Shown one piece after another: positions 10,078 through 23,760 of a stretch of DNA of 64,000 nt (the stretch's first letter is position 1; the number at the start of each line of letters is the position of its first letter). This stretch comes from Dolomedes plantarius (taxonomy: Eukaryota > Arthropoda > Arachnida > Araneae > Dolomedidae), in assembly GCA_907164885.2 (NCBI GenBank), contig OU015492.1:200020120-200084119 (forward strand), in the 5' to 3' direction. The notes under the pieces are model-generated. The model had not been told where the DNA came from and ran no database searches. It saw only the letters and a list, made by a program, of their open reading frames with translations. Made by a program: the position numbers and the translations under genes.

Positions 10078-13000
10078 CTTACTAGTTCTCTTCGTGATAG
10101 TTTTCCGTTTTGTTAAAGTATGACTAGTAAGCTAAATTAAAAAAAAATTCAGAACTTCGTAAGTAAAGGTAGGAGAGGTCATTGATCTGTGTTTGGATGA
10201 AGGATCGACCGCTTTAGGATATGAATATTCTTTGAGTAAAAATTCCATTGTGAAAATGGTTTTGGCGATTCTAATGTATTATTGGAGACATTTTTAAAAT
10301 GCTACCTATTCTATATTTGTACTCATAATTTTTATTACTAGGATTTATTTTGAGTAAAGATTTTAATGGAAAAAATGGAAGTTAATTTTTCAAAAAATAA
10401 AATCAATAAAATAAAATAAAATAAAATAAATATATAACTTCACTAAGCGTAAAAAGAATTGTGAGTATCGCTAGCAAGGTTTTTCTAAAACAGGTCTATC
10501 AAGGAAATTGTGGTTCGATTCCAAAGACTAAAAAAATTATAAATTAGGAATACAGATGCATTGTGGCTTGGACCGTTAAATTTCCAGTATTAAAATAACA
10601 AGAGCTCTATAAACATCTACAAAAGGTCAGCGCATTTAAAAAAAATCAAATGGACATAATCCCTTTCGCATAAATCTCGCATTTATTTAACAACACATTA
10701 GTAGCGTATATATTTAAAAATTTACAAAGCAGAAGTATAAAGAAAATATCATTTGGAATAACTTTTAAAATGTGTCAACTTCGTAAGTATTCGATATGCT
10801 CCAGCAACTGTTTTCTGCTGTTAAATTGTATACATTTAAACACATTTTGTGAATAATTTATTTTCAAAAGCATTAAATTTTACTGTGGTTGAAATTCTAG
10901 TTCGCCTCCCTAACACCACATTGGCGATAATCATCATCTGACAATCGGAATATTGGACATCTCTGGTTGAATTCCCTCGATTCAACTGCATCGCCAAATT
11001 TACTTAGCTAATAATATGGTGTCATAGAACAATTGTTTGTATTTTTTTTAAACTTAGATGAAAATTAATAAAAAAAGGAAATTTAGTGATTATACAGTGA
11101 GGGTTGGCGACTGCTTGATAATATCCTGAATGGATTAGGAGAATTAAAAGTCATTTCAGGTTTGATTCACCGTAAATGTTGAATCGCATTTATACAGGCT
11201 TGACATATACCAAAATTTGTTGGAAAACTGTGGTTATCTCACCTGATTTGGCGTGGAAGCAAAAACTGAAATTTAACAAACAGATTTAACGTACAGATTA
11301 ACTATTTTTTTCCTATTATACCAACCTGTCACCAAAGTTAATCAATAAGTCGCCAATTAAATAAAATGCATAAAAGAAAATACACACTATTTCACGCCTT
11401 ATTTCTCACTTTGCGAATTTTGTTTTAAGGTTAAGGTATTAAGGTTAAGTTTTCAATGTTCCGTTTAGCGACAGCATTTATGATTGGCCACAACTGACAT
11501 CAAATTTGACAGGTTTATACGTGGGGCTCCGCCAACGGAAGAGTATCTGGTAAAGTACCATTAATTTTTGTGGCATCAGCCCCGGAAATCTATTATACAA
11601 AATTTCCATTATAAATTATCATTATAAATCATCAATCCGTCGTAAACCAGACAGAGAATCTGAACTCAATTCAACTAGCATTGAGACAGGAAGCACATGC
11701 TATAGTTACCTCTCCTTCCTCTCTTCTTTGGACCTCCTTTCTCTCTTTTTTTTATACCCCATCTTTCAGAAAATCCAGATCATTCTAGAATTTTCTGCAT
11801 CGGCACAGGAAAGCTCCCGCGGCTTCCGGTCAGTTAGTGTGTCAGAGCAACTGGTCCCCTTGTGGTGACTGTAATTGCATTAATTTGAGCGTTCCGTAAC
11901 GACTTGTGTAACGACACCCTCAATATTTTCTTAAGTTGATCGCATGTGGAAAGGTTTTTTCCAATTAAAAATGGGCATAGATCCACCTTACGATGGCTTT
12001 CAATTTCGACATAAGTATTTGAAATTGTGTTCAACCCTTCTGTGATATGTATATCACATTCGATAAACCTAATTCCATCAGCGTTAATAAAAACCACGTT
12101 TTTCTCTCATTACATTTGCAACAACACCTAACCGATTAGACTTCTCATAGATCCAAAAAACGACAACCTAAATATCTTTGTAAAATTTACTGGTAAAGAC
12201 ATATCAGGCAGAAACAGAGCTAAAATGAAAGAAATCGGAAAGAGAGAGCCCAAATACGAATTACACAAGGGAGAGAATTTTGAGGAGTGTGAGGGGTGAG
12301 GGGAGGAGAAAAGTGACAAATTTGACGGAATTATCTCCACTTACTGCTTTTTTCCTCTTCTTTCACCTGCAGTTTTTTGTTCTGCATCGGTGGCATCGCT
12401 TCTGTGGAATTTAATGAAAAAAACAATATATTGAGTTAGAGATCGATGCTATGAAGTGGTCACAATTGAAAGCACAAAACTTAATGAAGTATATGAGAAA
12501 TTGTGTAACGAGCTTCGAGGAATTGCCGAAGGATCGATCCTTCTTCTTATCAAATGGAATAATTATTGAAAAATAATCAGCTGGGCCTTAACATTGATAT
12601 TCGATGTATTGAAAATTAAAGTATACACTTTTAGGTGGAAAAAAGTGGTATAAGAGATAAAACTTTCAAACGTAATACATTATTTAAGATTTTAAATTAT
12701 AAATAAAGATTATTGATCAGGGTGTAAGCAATATGCATGTTCATTTAGTGAATGTGTTTGCTATAATTAATCTTGGTATAATTATTTTATGATGCTAAGA
12801 AAATGTAAATTATTAAACAATTACTATTTTTTTAACATAATACAATATACAAGTAATTCCCTTGTAATGTAAAATAATGATAACATCCGGGAGATGGCAG
12901 GTTTTTGCTAGTCATTTAGATTTTTAAAAGAAACACAGCTACAAATTTTGATTAGAATTATTCTATTAACTATTTAATTCTTGTTGAAACATTAGAAAAA

Positions 13001-13323
13001 ATAAACTATCTATACCGAAGGTAAGAAAGTCGACATCTTGAGATAAACCACTTAGATGTGATAAACCACGTGAGTACATAGCCTACGATGTATAAAGTAG
13101 CTAGATTTTCAGGATATGGTTTTCAAAAACTATACTAATATTGTATATAATATTAGTATATTATAGACATAATATTAGTATATTATGGGTATAATATTAG
13201 TCAAATTAATATGTAATTCTCATTACAAGATAAAAGAAAAACGGGAAATTAAGTCAAAACTTTTTACAATGAGTTTATGGGATAAATTACTTAGGGATAC
13301 AAAATAATGCAGATTTTAAGGTA
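10078..13323. other. Mostly non-coding; one unrecognised ORF
   Basis: An AAAAT microsatellite lies at about 10408-10433. A less AT-rich patch at 11.7-12.4 kb holds an 87-codon minus ORF (11834-12097) and a short plus frame at 12150-12298 that starts LIDPKNDNLNIF. I recognise neither, and no splice sites or domains support them. An ATAATATTAGTATATTA motif repeats at 13135-13200. Confidence 0.35.
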
Positions 13324-13807
13324 CAGTCAAACCTCGTTTATCCGGACTAACTGAGACCATACGTAATCCGGACAGTCAAAAATTCGGATAATTTGAGTAA
13401 TATGGGTAAGAAGGAAAACAAATAAGCATACTTACCGTTTATTACGATACAAAACTATGTTTTGGAACAAAATTACATAGTATTGTTTCCAAGACATTAA
13501 AAAATGCAAAAATAACTTTTCACATTATTTTTTAACAAAGAAATATAGCAATGAAAAGTCTAGTAAAGCTTTCTTAAACTCAACAAAAAGAGTTTTATTA
13601 CCATAATTCATTGTACATTCTATGCAAGAACTGTACATAGAATAAAACGAAAAAGCGAATATTTGGTGTACTCGTAGTTACGTTCTTGCTATCATAGTTA
13701 AAAATTATTATCTTATGTGATAATTAAATAAAAATAATGTCTACAAGTCTGATCCGGATTATCTGGAGATCTGGATCAAAGATGGATGGATAAACGAAGT
13801 TTTGCTG
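13324..13807. mobile_element. pogo/Tigger-like MITE
   Basis: Left end CAGTCAAACCTCGTTTATCC; right end pairs with it (GGATAAACGAAGTTTTGCTG). A TA flanks each side, as expected for Tc1/mariner/pogo target duplication. CAGT..ACCTCG..TATCC ends are typical of pogo-like elements. It is 484 bp, with no transposase ORF. Confidence 0.75.
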
Positions 13808-16114
13808 TATTTATTTATATTGCTGTATGTATTTAAAAGTTATTATAATAATATTATGATGATAAAAACTGCATTAAAAATATAACATAAACAAAGTTGA
13901 ATTGAAAGAGATGAATTCGACAATGAACAAAAATATTACCACAAAAATATGTTATAAACTGCATATATTTATAGAGTGTTCGAGTTTTTTCTTACATGGA
14001 TTTAAAAAATGATAATAAAAATTTCTGAAGATTAAAGGATTCATAAATATGTTAACTCTCATAACGAGGTTTAAAACTTTTGACAAAACTAGTTTACAAT
14101 TTTAGAAAAATTGACTGGCGGTGGTAAATTACCTTAATGTATAGGGTTATAAAGATTAAAGGAAATTAATTTAAAAAATTGTAGCATGAGATTATTAAAA
14201 GAATAAGTTTGTTAAATACAGATTCTGATGACAAGGTTAGATGGAATTCCAATTAAAGTGGTTTATTGTTTTGACGAATATAACTGCTTATAAAAAACTA
14301 TGTTGATTTATATCAATTCATAATATTTTTTAGAATATATTTCATAAGCCGGTTCGACAGATTTATATTCCTTTTAGAACCCAAATAATTATATAATCTT
14401 GACTATACAATGATTTATGTATAATTTAACAAACGATAAAGTAGGTGCCAAATCGTTTCAAACATTTCAACTAAAATATTTAAAGCATTCTAAATTATTT
14501 ATGATTCGTGTAAAGTATTCAAAAGCAAGAAAAATAAAATGATACACATAAATATTTAAGTACCAAAGTGTTTGAACAAGAAAGAATTTAATTTTTACTC
14601 TTTTAAACCCAATCAAAAGGTCTGCAATAAGCTTACAGACACGCGAGTAATAAGTTAGGTCAAATTCGTGTTTCAGTTCGCAAGAAAACTGTTACCGTTT
14701 CAATTCCCCGACGTTTACTTTTTTTTATCATATCCATAAATTTCTGAGACGATAAAAGATGGCGGCAGTTCTGAGGAAAATGCCGTAAAAGTGTTTTACC
14801 GTTTTGTAACTTTTCCAAAACATCCTAATCTTCCGTTTTTATGAGGTATAAAACGAATTCATAATTTACATGTTCGAAGTATATGGTGCGTTTTAAAGCT
14901 GCAGAGGGAACATTTCTATCAAAATTCTTTACCTAGAATTTATTGGACTTTTCGTTAATATTCACTAATTTAGAAAAGATATAATTTTATAGGAGTAGGA
15001 TGACTATTTTATACAACTTTCTTTTTTCAAGTGCATTAAAATGCATTCCATGAATTTCGAAATGTATCAAATGATTTTGCTCAATGGCGATACATTTAAA
15101 GCTAATAAATTGTTTCTGTAACTGATTATATAATTTTAAGTTATCTGTTTCAAAAACTCCAGTTAAAAGACTCTGAGAAAAAAAAAAACTAAACAAAGAT
15201 TGATGATCCGTATATAATTCATTTTGTGAAGAATTGAAGAAAATAGCTAGTGAGGAAAACAAAGATTGATCTTTAGCTTGAAACTGAATTTTTATTGCTT
15301 TACGTGTTTAAACTTCCATGGTTAAATATGTTTTTCTTAACAATTTACAAAATATAATATATATATATATATATGGGAAATGTAGAGATGTTTAGCTCTA
15401 CATCATATCGCAGCTAATGCATTCCTTTACCAGGACTATGTAGGCAGAGCATAAAAACAGTTGTATTTTGCCTAGAGTGACCAGCTTCTTAGATATTGTA
15501 GACAAAGTTATTGGCCTTCTCTGAGATTTGGTGCAGCGTAGATTTTCAAGGAAGTGACTTGGTAAATTTACATATTTATTTTAGGACACACCTAAAACAT
15601 CTATATATACATGCATACTATATAAAATATATACATATATGTGTGTGTGTATGTATGTATGGATAATGGGTAAGTAATTAGATATTAGGCATGATTTTCA
15701 TACCTGCCTCTGGATTCCAAATTAATTTTCAATTTGAGGAACAAGATAGCTAATAGATATATGCTAGAACCTCCTTATTGAATCAATCCATTATACAGCG
15801 AGTCCGTTAGACGTGAAGCTCATGTTGTTTTGAAAATATTGATGTGACAGCATGAGCTCGAAAGCTTGCATTTAGACATCTTAGATAGTTAAATATCCAA
15901 ATCATTCATCCAAGGATATGTCTTTATATATGGTGTCATATAAATTTCTGTTCAATTACGTTTCCCCCATATCGCTATTTGTGGCCATGAAATAAGTTCA
16001 TTTCATTAATTAAAATTAGGCTCTTGCTATATTTTGAAATTACTTATGGATTGAACTTGCAAAATAAAATTTGAAACTAGCTTCAATAATCTAGATACGC
16101 TGTTTTTACAAAAA
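13808..16114. other. Non-coding stretch, no gene seen
   Basis: AT-rich DNA with short TA and TG tracts at about 15357-15374 and 15620-15660. No coding or RNA signal can be supported. Confidence 0.4.
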
Positions 16115-16236
16115 AATTTCAGGTAGTCGCTTCTAACGAAACTACCCCGGGTTATTAATGTAGTATTGCTTTTCGTTGCTTACCTCTTTTGTATGTATAT
16201 AAGTATGTATGTGTTTTATATATATATATATATACA

Positions 16237-16279
<43 letters not shown>

Positions 16280-16300
16280 TAGTATTGCCTCCTAATACAG
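16115..16300 (+). repeat. Dispersed TA-containing repeat, copy 2 (partial)
   Basis: Contains AGGTAGTCGCTTCTAACGAA, ACTACCCCGGGTTATTAATG and TTGCTTACCTCTTTTGTATG, then a TA tract (16217-16273). It matches the left part of the repeat at 4150 and, inverted, the segment at 41345-41425. The right half is absent or diverged. Confidence 0.55.
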
Positions 16301-16965
16301 TGAGAGACACACAAAACCTGCCAATACCAATTACACACGAGCGAGTACGGTAAATTGTTCATGACTGACATCTTGTGTTTTCTAATATAATGAATTTTTA
16401 ATGAATTTTACTGTGGCAATGTAATATCTCTTTCTTTGTATATATTTACACAGAATATTTGTTATATGTTTTTATAGCGGTTCATCAATGAATGGACCAA
16501 TAAAACTCTTTGTTTCGCTTTCCTTACAAATAGTTGATGACTATTTTTTTTTCAAAATGCTAAATTCATTCTTCTATTTGTTAACGTGATCCAGTATTAT
16601 CCTCTTGAGTGGTTTTTATTATTATTACAATTCGAGCGCTTCACTATGTATATCCGCAGTTTTTATATGATGGAATTCATGATTTTTTATCAAAATATAT
16701 CACCATGTAAACAAGCGAAAAGTATACCACTTCAAATTTTGAATGGTAATAATTTGACGCATCTACTATTCTATAGTTTAAACAGTTTGGAGTGCAGAGT
16801 TTTGTCTTTATTATTACGTTAAGGAAAAATGTTTATTTTAAATATATCTTTTATCCTCCGCATGTATTAATGTCGTACATATTTAGATTTTTTCCATAAA
16901 AAATATTCAAATATAGTAGAATTCGCAAAAAATGCATTTTTAACAATATTAAAATGATTGATTAC

Positions 16966-17256
16966 CATAGAGACGGATGATGCCCTCAGTTGATCCCAAT
17001 GAGTTTTTTGCAATACATTTGTATGTTCCGAAATCCTCCTGTTGAACATCTGCTATCATCAACTTCATGCTGACTTGATAGACGTTATCCGAAATGCTGA
17101 CGGCAAATTTCTCATTCGGTTGAAGTATGTTACAGCTGTCTGCTTTTGTCCAATAATTAATGGACATAGGGAAGGCCTCTGTGTAACAATCCAAAGATAC
17201 TGTGTCGCCAGCAGCAGCAAAAATCAGTTGATGAGGAATCCAAATCATGGGAGGAA
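16966..17256 (-). CDS. Lachesin/DIP-like IgSF protein, third Ig domain exon
   Basis: A 291-bp exon. The acceptor on the minus strand is a pyrimidine tract ending TTCTAG; the donor is TATG|GTAATC. Both are phase 1. Once joined, the domain opens FPPMIWIPHQL, has strand-B Cys in VSLDCYTEA, Trp in INYWTKAD, and strand-F Cys in DFGTYKCIAKNSLG, then TEGIIRLY. FPPM-IP and GTY-C-AKNSLG are hallmarks of the third Ig domain of arthropod lachesin and DIP proteins, GPI-anchored surface molecules in neural and epithelial adhesion. The C-terminal/GPI exon was not found downstream. The paralogue cannot be named from the sequence. Confidence 0.9.
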
Positions 17257-19064
17257 CTAGAAGAGGGAGGAACAACAGATTCATTACTTTTGCATTACGA
17301 TTTGCTGAAATTAATGCATGTGGAAATTGATAATATAATGATGTTTAAAGTGTCCATGGCATTCAGTTTATGCTTAAAATGTTTCAGGTATGGACAAAAT
17401 ATATTGATAAACAATACTCGTATATGAAACCGTTGTCTCTTTTTCTGTGCTGATGCTGAGTAAATGTAGATGCATTTTTAACGACAGATTTTAACTTGAT
17501 TTTATAAAAGATGTTACATTTATTAGAAATTTATTTGCACTAATTGCAAAAAAAGAACAGTCACTTGTATCCCATAAAAAATCGCTTATTGTTCAATGGG
17601 TACAATTTTTTATTTTTATTTTTTTTTTTGTTCTTAAAAAATATTAAAATAAATGTAGTGAGATACGGTATTCTGACCAAAGTAATCATGTTATTTAGCA
17701 TGGAAGAAACTTTTAGTATGCAATGCATGTGTTTCCTCTATATACATGCATACCTCTATTAATATAAAGTTTTGCGTCTATTTTAACAGAGATAATTTAT
17801 TTAATAAGTACATGTTGAATTCAAAAGTATTATAATTTTGAGCAGAATTTAGAATAAAATTGTTCTGCAGTCGTCAAAGAGTGAAAAAAAAGCTTTACAG
17901 ATTTAGCATATTTTCTGTCGTAGTTTGCAATGCAATAATCTTGACACAGTTTGAAAAGAACTTCACCAAATTAAACTTAAAAAAATTACAACACTTCGTA
18001 TGTGTAATTTTTTCTAATTTCAAGTACATAGATCTAAATTTAACAAATCTTTGCTTAAAATGAATTACTATTTTTGCACCAATAAAGGATTATGTATAGG
18101 TTCCAGATTTATTTAGAACGGTTGATATGATATTCTTTGAAATCGTATATAATTAAGGCTTGAACAAATTTTACTGAAAAAATATTGTGAGAAAAAAAAA
18201 AAATGTCTTTTTTCTTTCTTCAAACGGGATAAATGGGTGAAAATTTTTTTATAAATCTGAAGATATATTTATTAATATAGGCATTAAAAAGCATTCATTT
18301 CCTCTTTATATTTTAAGTGTAATCGTAAATAAGTGTAACATGCAAATTACAACATTTTGATTATCATGCAGGTGGTATCTTAATCGCAATAATAAACTTA
18401 AGTGTTTTAATGGGTCTAGGTAAAATTGTAGGAAAAAAAGGACTACAAGTCGAAAAATAGAAATATTTTTTTTTGAAGAAATAAAAGCAAAGCATCATTT
18501 CCTGGGACAAATTAATTAAACAGTCAATGCTAATGTAATTAAATATTTGACTGTTTAATAATTATTATGTATTGGAAAGAATTTCCCAAAATTACGAAAT
18601 GTATTTTTCAGTTAATTGTACTTAATTTATGTAAAATTATTAAACACATTTTTTCAGTTTTATGTTGATATAAAAAATATAAACGTCTAGTCTTAAAACA
18701 TATACCCGGTAGTCAAACAGGAGTGCTAAAATATATTACTCACTGGGAGTTACTATTTCTAGAAGAGTTATACTTAATAATGTTTCTCACATTTATTTGA
18801 AGACTTTCCTATTTATAACTCTTTAATTATAAAAAAATAAAGTAATTGAAATTTGAGACTGAAAGTTGTTATAAATATTATAACTTACAGCAAATTGGTA
18901 GAAAACGCAAATCAGGAACACATAGTTTTTTGATTAATACCCACAATAAACATTAAAGAGCAGAAACTAGTTTTTACTATGGATATTAAGAAACTGTGTG
19001 TTCTTGTTTCGTTACTAGCTGTTATACGTTGATTATTTTTCGAAAGCAGGAATTTACAACTCAC
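17257..19064 (-). other. Intron of the Ig gene
   Basis: Runs between donor GTGAGT (19064-19059) and the TTCTAG acceptor before 17256. AT-rich with no other feature; the short ORFs in it are not supported. Confidence 0.7.
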
Positions 19065-19193
19065 AAAGGACGTGCAACATAACACTTCGTGTTACTGGCT
19101 GATAGGCTGGAGCTTGATAATACGACGATGTTGCTGTGCACAAATACATTCCCATGTGCAATCGGCTAACCTTAATGATGTTCAAATCTTCAC
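19065..19193 (-). CDS. Lachesin/DIP-like IgSF protein, second Ig domain, second half exon
   Basis: A 129-bp exon on the minus strand, too short for simple ORF lists. Acceptor TTTTCAG, donor CTTT|GTGAGT, both phase 1, so it joins the exons on either side in frame. It reads GEDLNIIKVSRLHMGMYLC, the usual strand E-F of these proteins (LNI-KVSRLHMGAYLC), and ends SVMLHVLF, which runs into PPMIW of the next exon. The strand-F Cys is present. The following loop, where lachesin/DIP proteins have a short IASNGVPPSVSKR-like segment, is instead TATSSYYQAPAYQPVTRS: longer and unlike the consensus. Confidence 0.88.
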
Positions 19194-19543
19194 CTGAAAA
19201 ATTTACGTTTTACTAAATAATAAAAGAGAAAACTACTTTGTATCGGAAAAGAAAAAACATATGTGGACAAATTGGTCCCTAAAAGCATTAGATTAATAAT
19301 CATCTAGTGTAACTTTCCTTCTTTTCTTTCAAACAAAAAATAGTTACAAATACATAACTTTTATGCTCCTTTATTTCCAAGGAAGCTTCTTAGCAAAATT
19401 ATTCCAGAAAAATTAGTCATTGACACTGGAACCTTAAGTATAAACTTTGAAATCATTAGGCAAATTAGTGATTTTTATGACTCATTGCGTATTCAAACAA
19501 ACAAACACACACAGACACACAGACATACACACACAAACACACA

Positions 19544-20002
<459 letters not shown>

Positions 20003-20718
20003 TATATATGAAGAGACAAGGAGATAGAAAGAGATATATAAATAGTTGCATTATAATGTGCTATAAAGTTTAACAGTCTATAAAGTTTAACAATATAATG
20101 ATATAAAGTTTATCAATATAATGATAAAATATTCCTCCTACCGAGCTCATAAATCTTGCAAGATTCAACATTGGTGCCTGTTTATCCAGGGAGAGTCGTA
20201 TTCGAATCTAAATGCTCTACTCATGACTTCATCTGTCAATTTTACATTTTAAATTAACGACAGCTTTGAAGAACCATATAATACGAAACCTGTTATTTCG
20301 TGTAACAACACATTATATGAGGGTTTTATGCATTGTGATGGAAATAAGGAACATCTTTTAATTACAAAACTACAATGATTTCAGCTTGAAAGTAAAGTAT
20401 TGGTGATATAAGGAATTTTACCATCCCGTTGTGTATTATAAACGGTTTGTTACGAGGCATTTTGATTTCGATGAGTTTTCCAAACACTCTGTGCTTACCT
20501 GCCTGTTTTATAATAACATCCAATTATATTTGAATTATTGCATTAAATTTGTCATATAAAATATTTATTCTAAGCTGTTCTTGCCAGAACATTTTTATTC
20601 TTACTATTTTATTGAAATTGCTTTGAAACTACTGCGCTCTTCTTTCTCATCTGGCCCTTTGCAATTATTCTTTATGGAAGGATGATTTTGAAATAGAAAA
20701 ATCTCCAGCCATAATTTA

Positions 20719-21561
20719 CGAGGGTCATTTAAAAAGTAATGCACACAAAATTAGTTCTTTTATACCCATTTGATTTCTGACAATTTTTCTCTATTCCTTG
20801 CAAGCATTTTTTTTAGTCCTCCAATGACTCGAGTAGTGGCTGAAGTAAGCACTTTTAAGTTGGAAAAATATTGACTGCGCAAAGGTTCTTTCAACCTAGG
20901 ACAACCCCGCAGTCCGGACTGTATGGTTGTTGAGGAATCATTTTCCAGTTGAGGAAATATTTTCCAGCAAATTCGTCGCAACCTTTCCCACTTGTGGCTG
21001 TGCGTTATCAAGCAAGGTCAGCGTTCCCTCACGAAGCAATTCACGTCGGTTTTTGTGGATCTTTCGACGCAACTTTTGCATCCATTCACAATAATACTCT
21101 GCACTCACGCTTGTACCATGAGGAACTTTATCAGTCATGAAGAGATATCATATCATTTTCTACACTTTTGATAGAGCTCGTCAAAATTTTTTGGTTACGG
21201 AGTAGATACCGACCATACGAGATATTAATTGCTGTCTTTCAACGTGAAATCGTTGTTTCAACATCAATGCAATGTCCAGGTGTTTCTGTTTTTGTTCAGA
21301 TGTCAAACAGTGAGGAACCCATCGCGCACAAATTTTCAATCTTGATGTATGATCTTTGATCTTCTACACTCACAGTGTCCGTGACACCTGCGGACCCCAT
21401 TTAAAAAATTTGTCACTTCAAAACAAAATACGTTAGAAAACTTTCAAACACACATAAACATTCGTCTAGTTTTCAATTTTAAATGGTGAATTTTTTTTTC
21501 TTATTGTATCATCCAGTGCGAAATGGTGCTATCTTGTGCATTACTTTTGAAATGATCCTCG
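20719..21561 (-). mobile_element. mariner element, internally deleted
   Basis: The TIRs pair: CGAGGGTCATTTAAAAAGTA on the left, TTTTGAAATGATCCTCG on the right, with TA on both flanks. The minus strand carries transposase pieces in shifting frames: VSVEDQRSYIKIENLCAMG (about 21370), SEQKQKHLDIALMLKQRF (about 21290), DKVPHGTSVSAEYYCEWMQK (about 21130), LTLLDNAQPQVGKVATNLL (about 20990) and LKEPLRSQYFSNLK (about 20885). At 843 bp it is shorter than a full mariner (about 1.3 kb) and broken by frameshifts and stops, so it is inactive. It sits in an intron of the Ig gene. Confidence 0.85.
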
Positions 21562-22108
21562 TATTTTTGTGTATGTGTTACTGATGCCATTATTTGACTT
21601 TTGAAATCGTTATGTTCCATTACTGTCCATTACAAAGGACATGCAAGATAGCAGCAGGAATCTAGCCACATATGTCCTAAAACACACTGAAAGGGTGTCA
21701 TTACTGCAAAAAATGCAATAACTGGTGCACAAGTTCATTACAATGCATCTTTATACATACTTTACTTTTTCTACCACGGATAAGAGCAATTAAACAACTG
21801 TCAAATGCCTTTATAGCTACCTTCTTTATTTTTGTATTTTAAATATTAAAACAATAACAGTAATTAAAAAATATGTGTTACATTATGAATTGATCACTGA
21901 AATATGTCCCACACACACAAAAATTCACTGTCTGACAACTGAAAACATCTTTGTAGATATACCATTATACATATTTCTTTAGTCATTTTATGTTCTCATT
22001 ATGATTTGGTTATTTTAAAATATATCATAAAATAAGGAAAATACATTACTATGATAACTATCGTTTTTCTGTTTAACACATTTCTAATATCTTCAGTATT
22101 CAACGAAC

Positions 22109-22270
22109 CATGCGCTCTGTGTCCTTTGGCTTCAGAGAGCTCTTTACCACCTTCTCTCTCCCACGTGACAGTGGGCAGCGGGTAGCCCTTCACTTTGCAG
22201 CTGAGGGTGATATTGGTGCCCTCTCGAGCCATGACTTCGTTCTCTCCGTGATCCACAAATTTCGGTGGCA
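22109..22270 (-). CDS. Lachesin/DIP-like IgSF protein, second Ig domain, first half exon
   Basis: A 162-bp exon; acceptor TTTTCAG after an A/T-rich pyrimidine run, donor CATG|GTTCGT, both phase 1. The joined product begins (V)PPKFVDHGENEVMAREG, has strand-B Cys in ITLSCKVKGYPLP and the core Trp in TVTWEREGGKEL, then KGHRAHG, which splices to EDLNIIKV of the exon at 19193. VPP, VMAREGTN-TL-C and GYP-PTVTW match the second Ig domain of lachesin/DIP proteins. The upstream exon must end with one base of a Val codon; the first Ig domain and signal peptide exons were not found up to 64 kb, and may lie beyond. Confidence 0.9.
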
Positions 22271-22795
22271 CTGAAAATAAAAGTAAAAAGAAATTTATTA
22301 CCATTTAGTCCCTCAGGCAAGTCGTAAACTTTCATTCATAAATATAATTCATATAACATATGCATGTACTTAATATTCCAGAGACCTCTCAACTTCTAGT
22401 CAGAGATTCGTGTACGACTGTCTTAATGAAATATGAGCAAGAGTTTTGTTACAAGGCTTGAAATGTATGGATGCAGGTGAGTTTAAGGCGCTAAGGTTAA
22501 ACTTTTGCTACACGAGGACTAATTAGACCGGGACCTACTGTAAAACGCCGATCTCGAACTACTACAAACATCCATGCCAACAGTATTCTGAACCCACGGG
22601 ACCAGAATTGTATGCCAGCGCCCTAGCCATATCACCTGGCCGTGCATGGAGACAGGAAATGTAAGCAGTTATATGGCATTTAGTAGCCTGATCTCCATTC
22701 AGCGTTCAAGCTTATAGGTAAAAAGTATAACAGACTATTAAGAAAAATTAAACTCTTTTCTAATTTGCTGGTGTGTCCATCCGAGACAAGTAATA

Positions 22796-22958
22796 CAGAG
22801 GAATCTCAATCGATCGTTCTCCGAATCATCGTTTTCCTGTATGTGTCATTTATTTCACCCAGTCTCAACGTCATATTGCTCTGTTATGTACCCGCCTCTA
22901 TAGTTTTCACCCATTGTTCAGTTAAGTCGGTCCCTTCAAAAACGATAGATCGAGATTC

Positions 22959-22963
<5 letters not shown>
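22796..22963. mobile_element. pogo-like MITE, family with TIR GGAATCTC..CGATCG, copy 1
   Basis: Left end CAGAGGAATCTCAATCGATC, right end AACGATAGATCGAGATTCCAC followed by TA repeats. Nearly the same sequence, including the core TCATATTGCT and the motif GTCGGTCCCTT, occurs at 41156-41327. About 168 bp; the terminal G is degraded. Confidence 0.75.

Positions 22964-23042
<79 letters not shown>
22964..23042. repeat. (TA)n microsatellite
   Basis: Uninterrupted TA tract starting directly at the right end of the MITE at 22796-22963. Confidence 0.95.
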
Positions 23043-23046
<4 letters not shown>

Positions 23047-23673
23047 TATTGGTTTCGAATCACTTATACGAACAGTTTATAATTTCATACAGACCAAAGT
23101 TTTGGATTTAGTGTAAACACAATAAAGAATAACTTAGGGTGTTTATTTCTACTCTATAGTCTACATTTTCGGAGTATTTGGATACAGTAAATTTATATTT
23201 ACTCTCGGTAAACTATTCTTTAGTTTTTTATTTAGATGGTAAATTTCTGAGGAAACGTTTTAAGAGTTTTTTCATGTACGGGCAATAATCAAATTATCAA
23301 TATTGTTAGGAATATTTGAAACATTGCACCAAAACCAGTAAAACATTTTAGAGAACAAAAGCTTAAAATAGTATTTTTAATAAATAGCAAGAAAAAATGT
23401 TATTCGCGAATTCTGAAAGCTTCTTTGCTACGAGCTGAACAAGGGTTATTATGTGTAGATAGAATAGTTAAAAAAACTGGTGCTCTTTATTAATTTTCTT
23501 TCCTCAGCTCCTAATGAAGAAATCTGTATCGACCTCCAAATTTCAAAAGACCGTTTCTTTTATTTATTTATGTTGAGATCCTTTAGAACTTTTATTCTCG
23601 ATATTAACATTGTTTTAGCGTAATTTAGACAAACTTTAAATGTTCTGCTTTCAAACATTACACAAGTATACAG

Positions 23674-23675
<2 letters not shown>

Positions 23676-23756
<81 letters not shown>
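23676..23756. repeat. (TA)n microsatellite
   Basis: Uninterrupted TA tract abutting the left edge of the candidate solo LTR. Confidence 0.95.

Positions 23757-23760
<4 letters not shown>

Noticed and set aside
11834..12097. 87-aa minus ORF as a possible exon
   Set aside because: The sequence is not recognised; no clear splice sites at both ends and no neighbouring exon. It is mentioned only as unrecognised.
20760..21138. SETMAR-like host gene
   Set aside because: The frames belong to a deleted mariner bounded by matching TIRs and TA sites; there is no SET domain.
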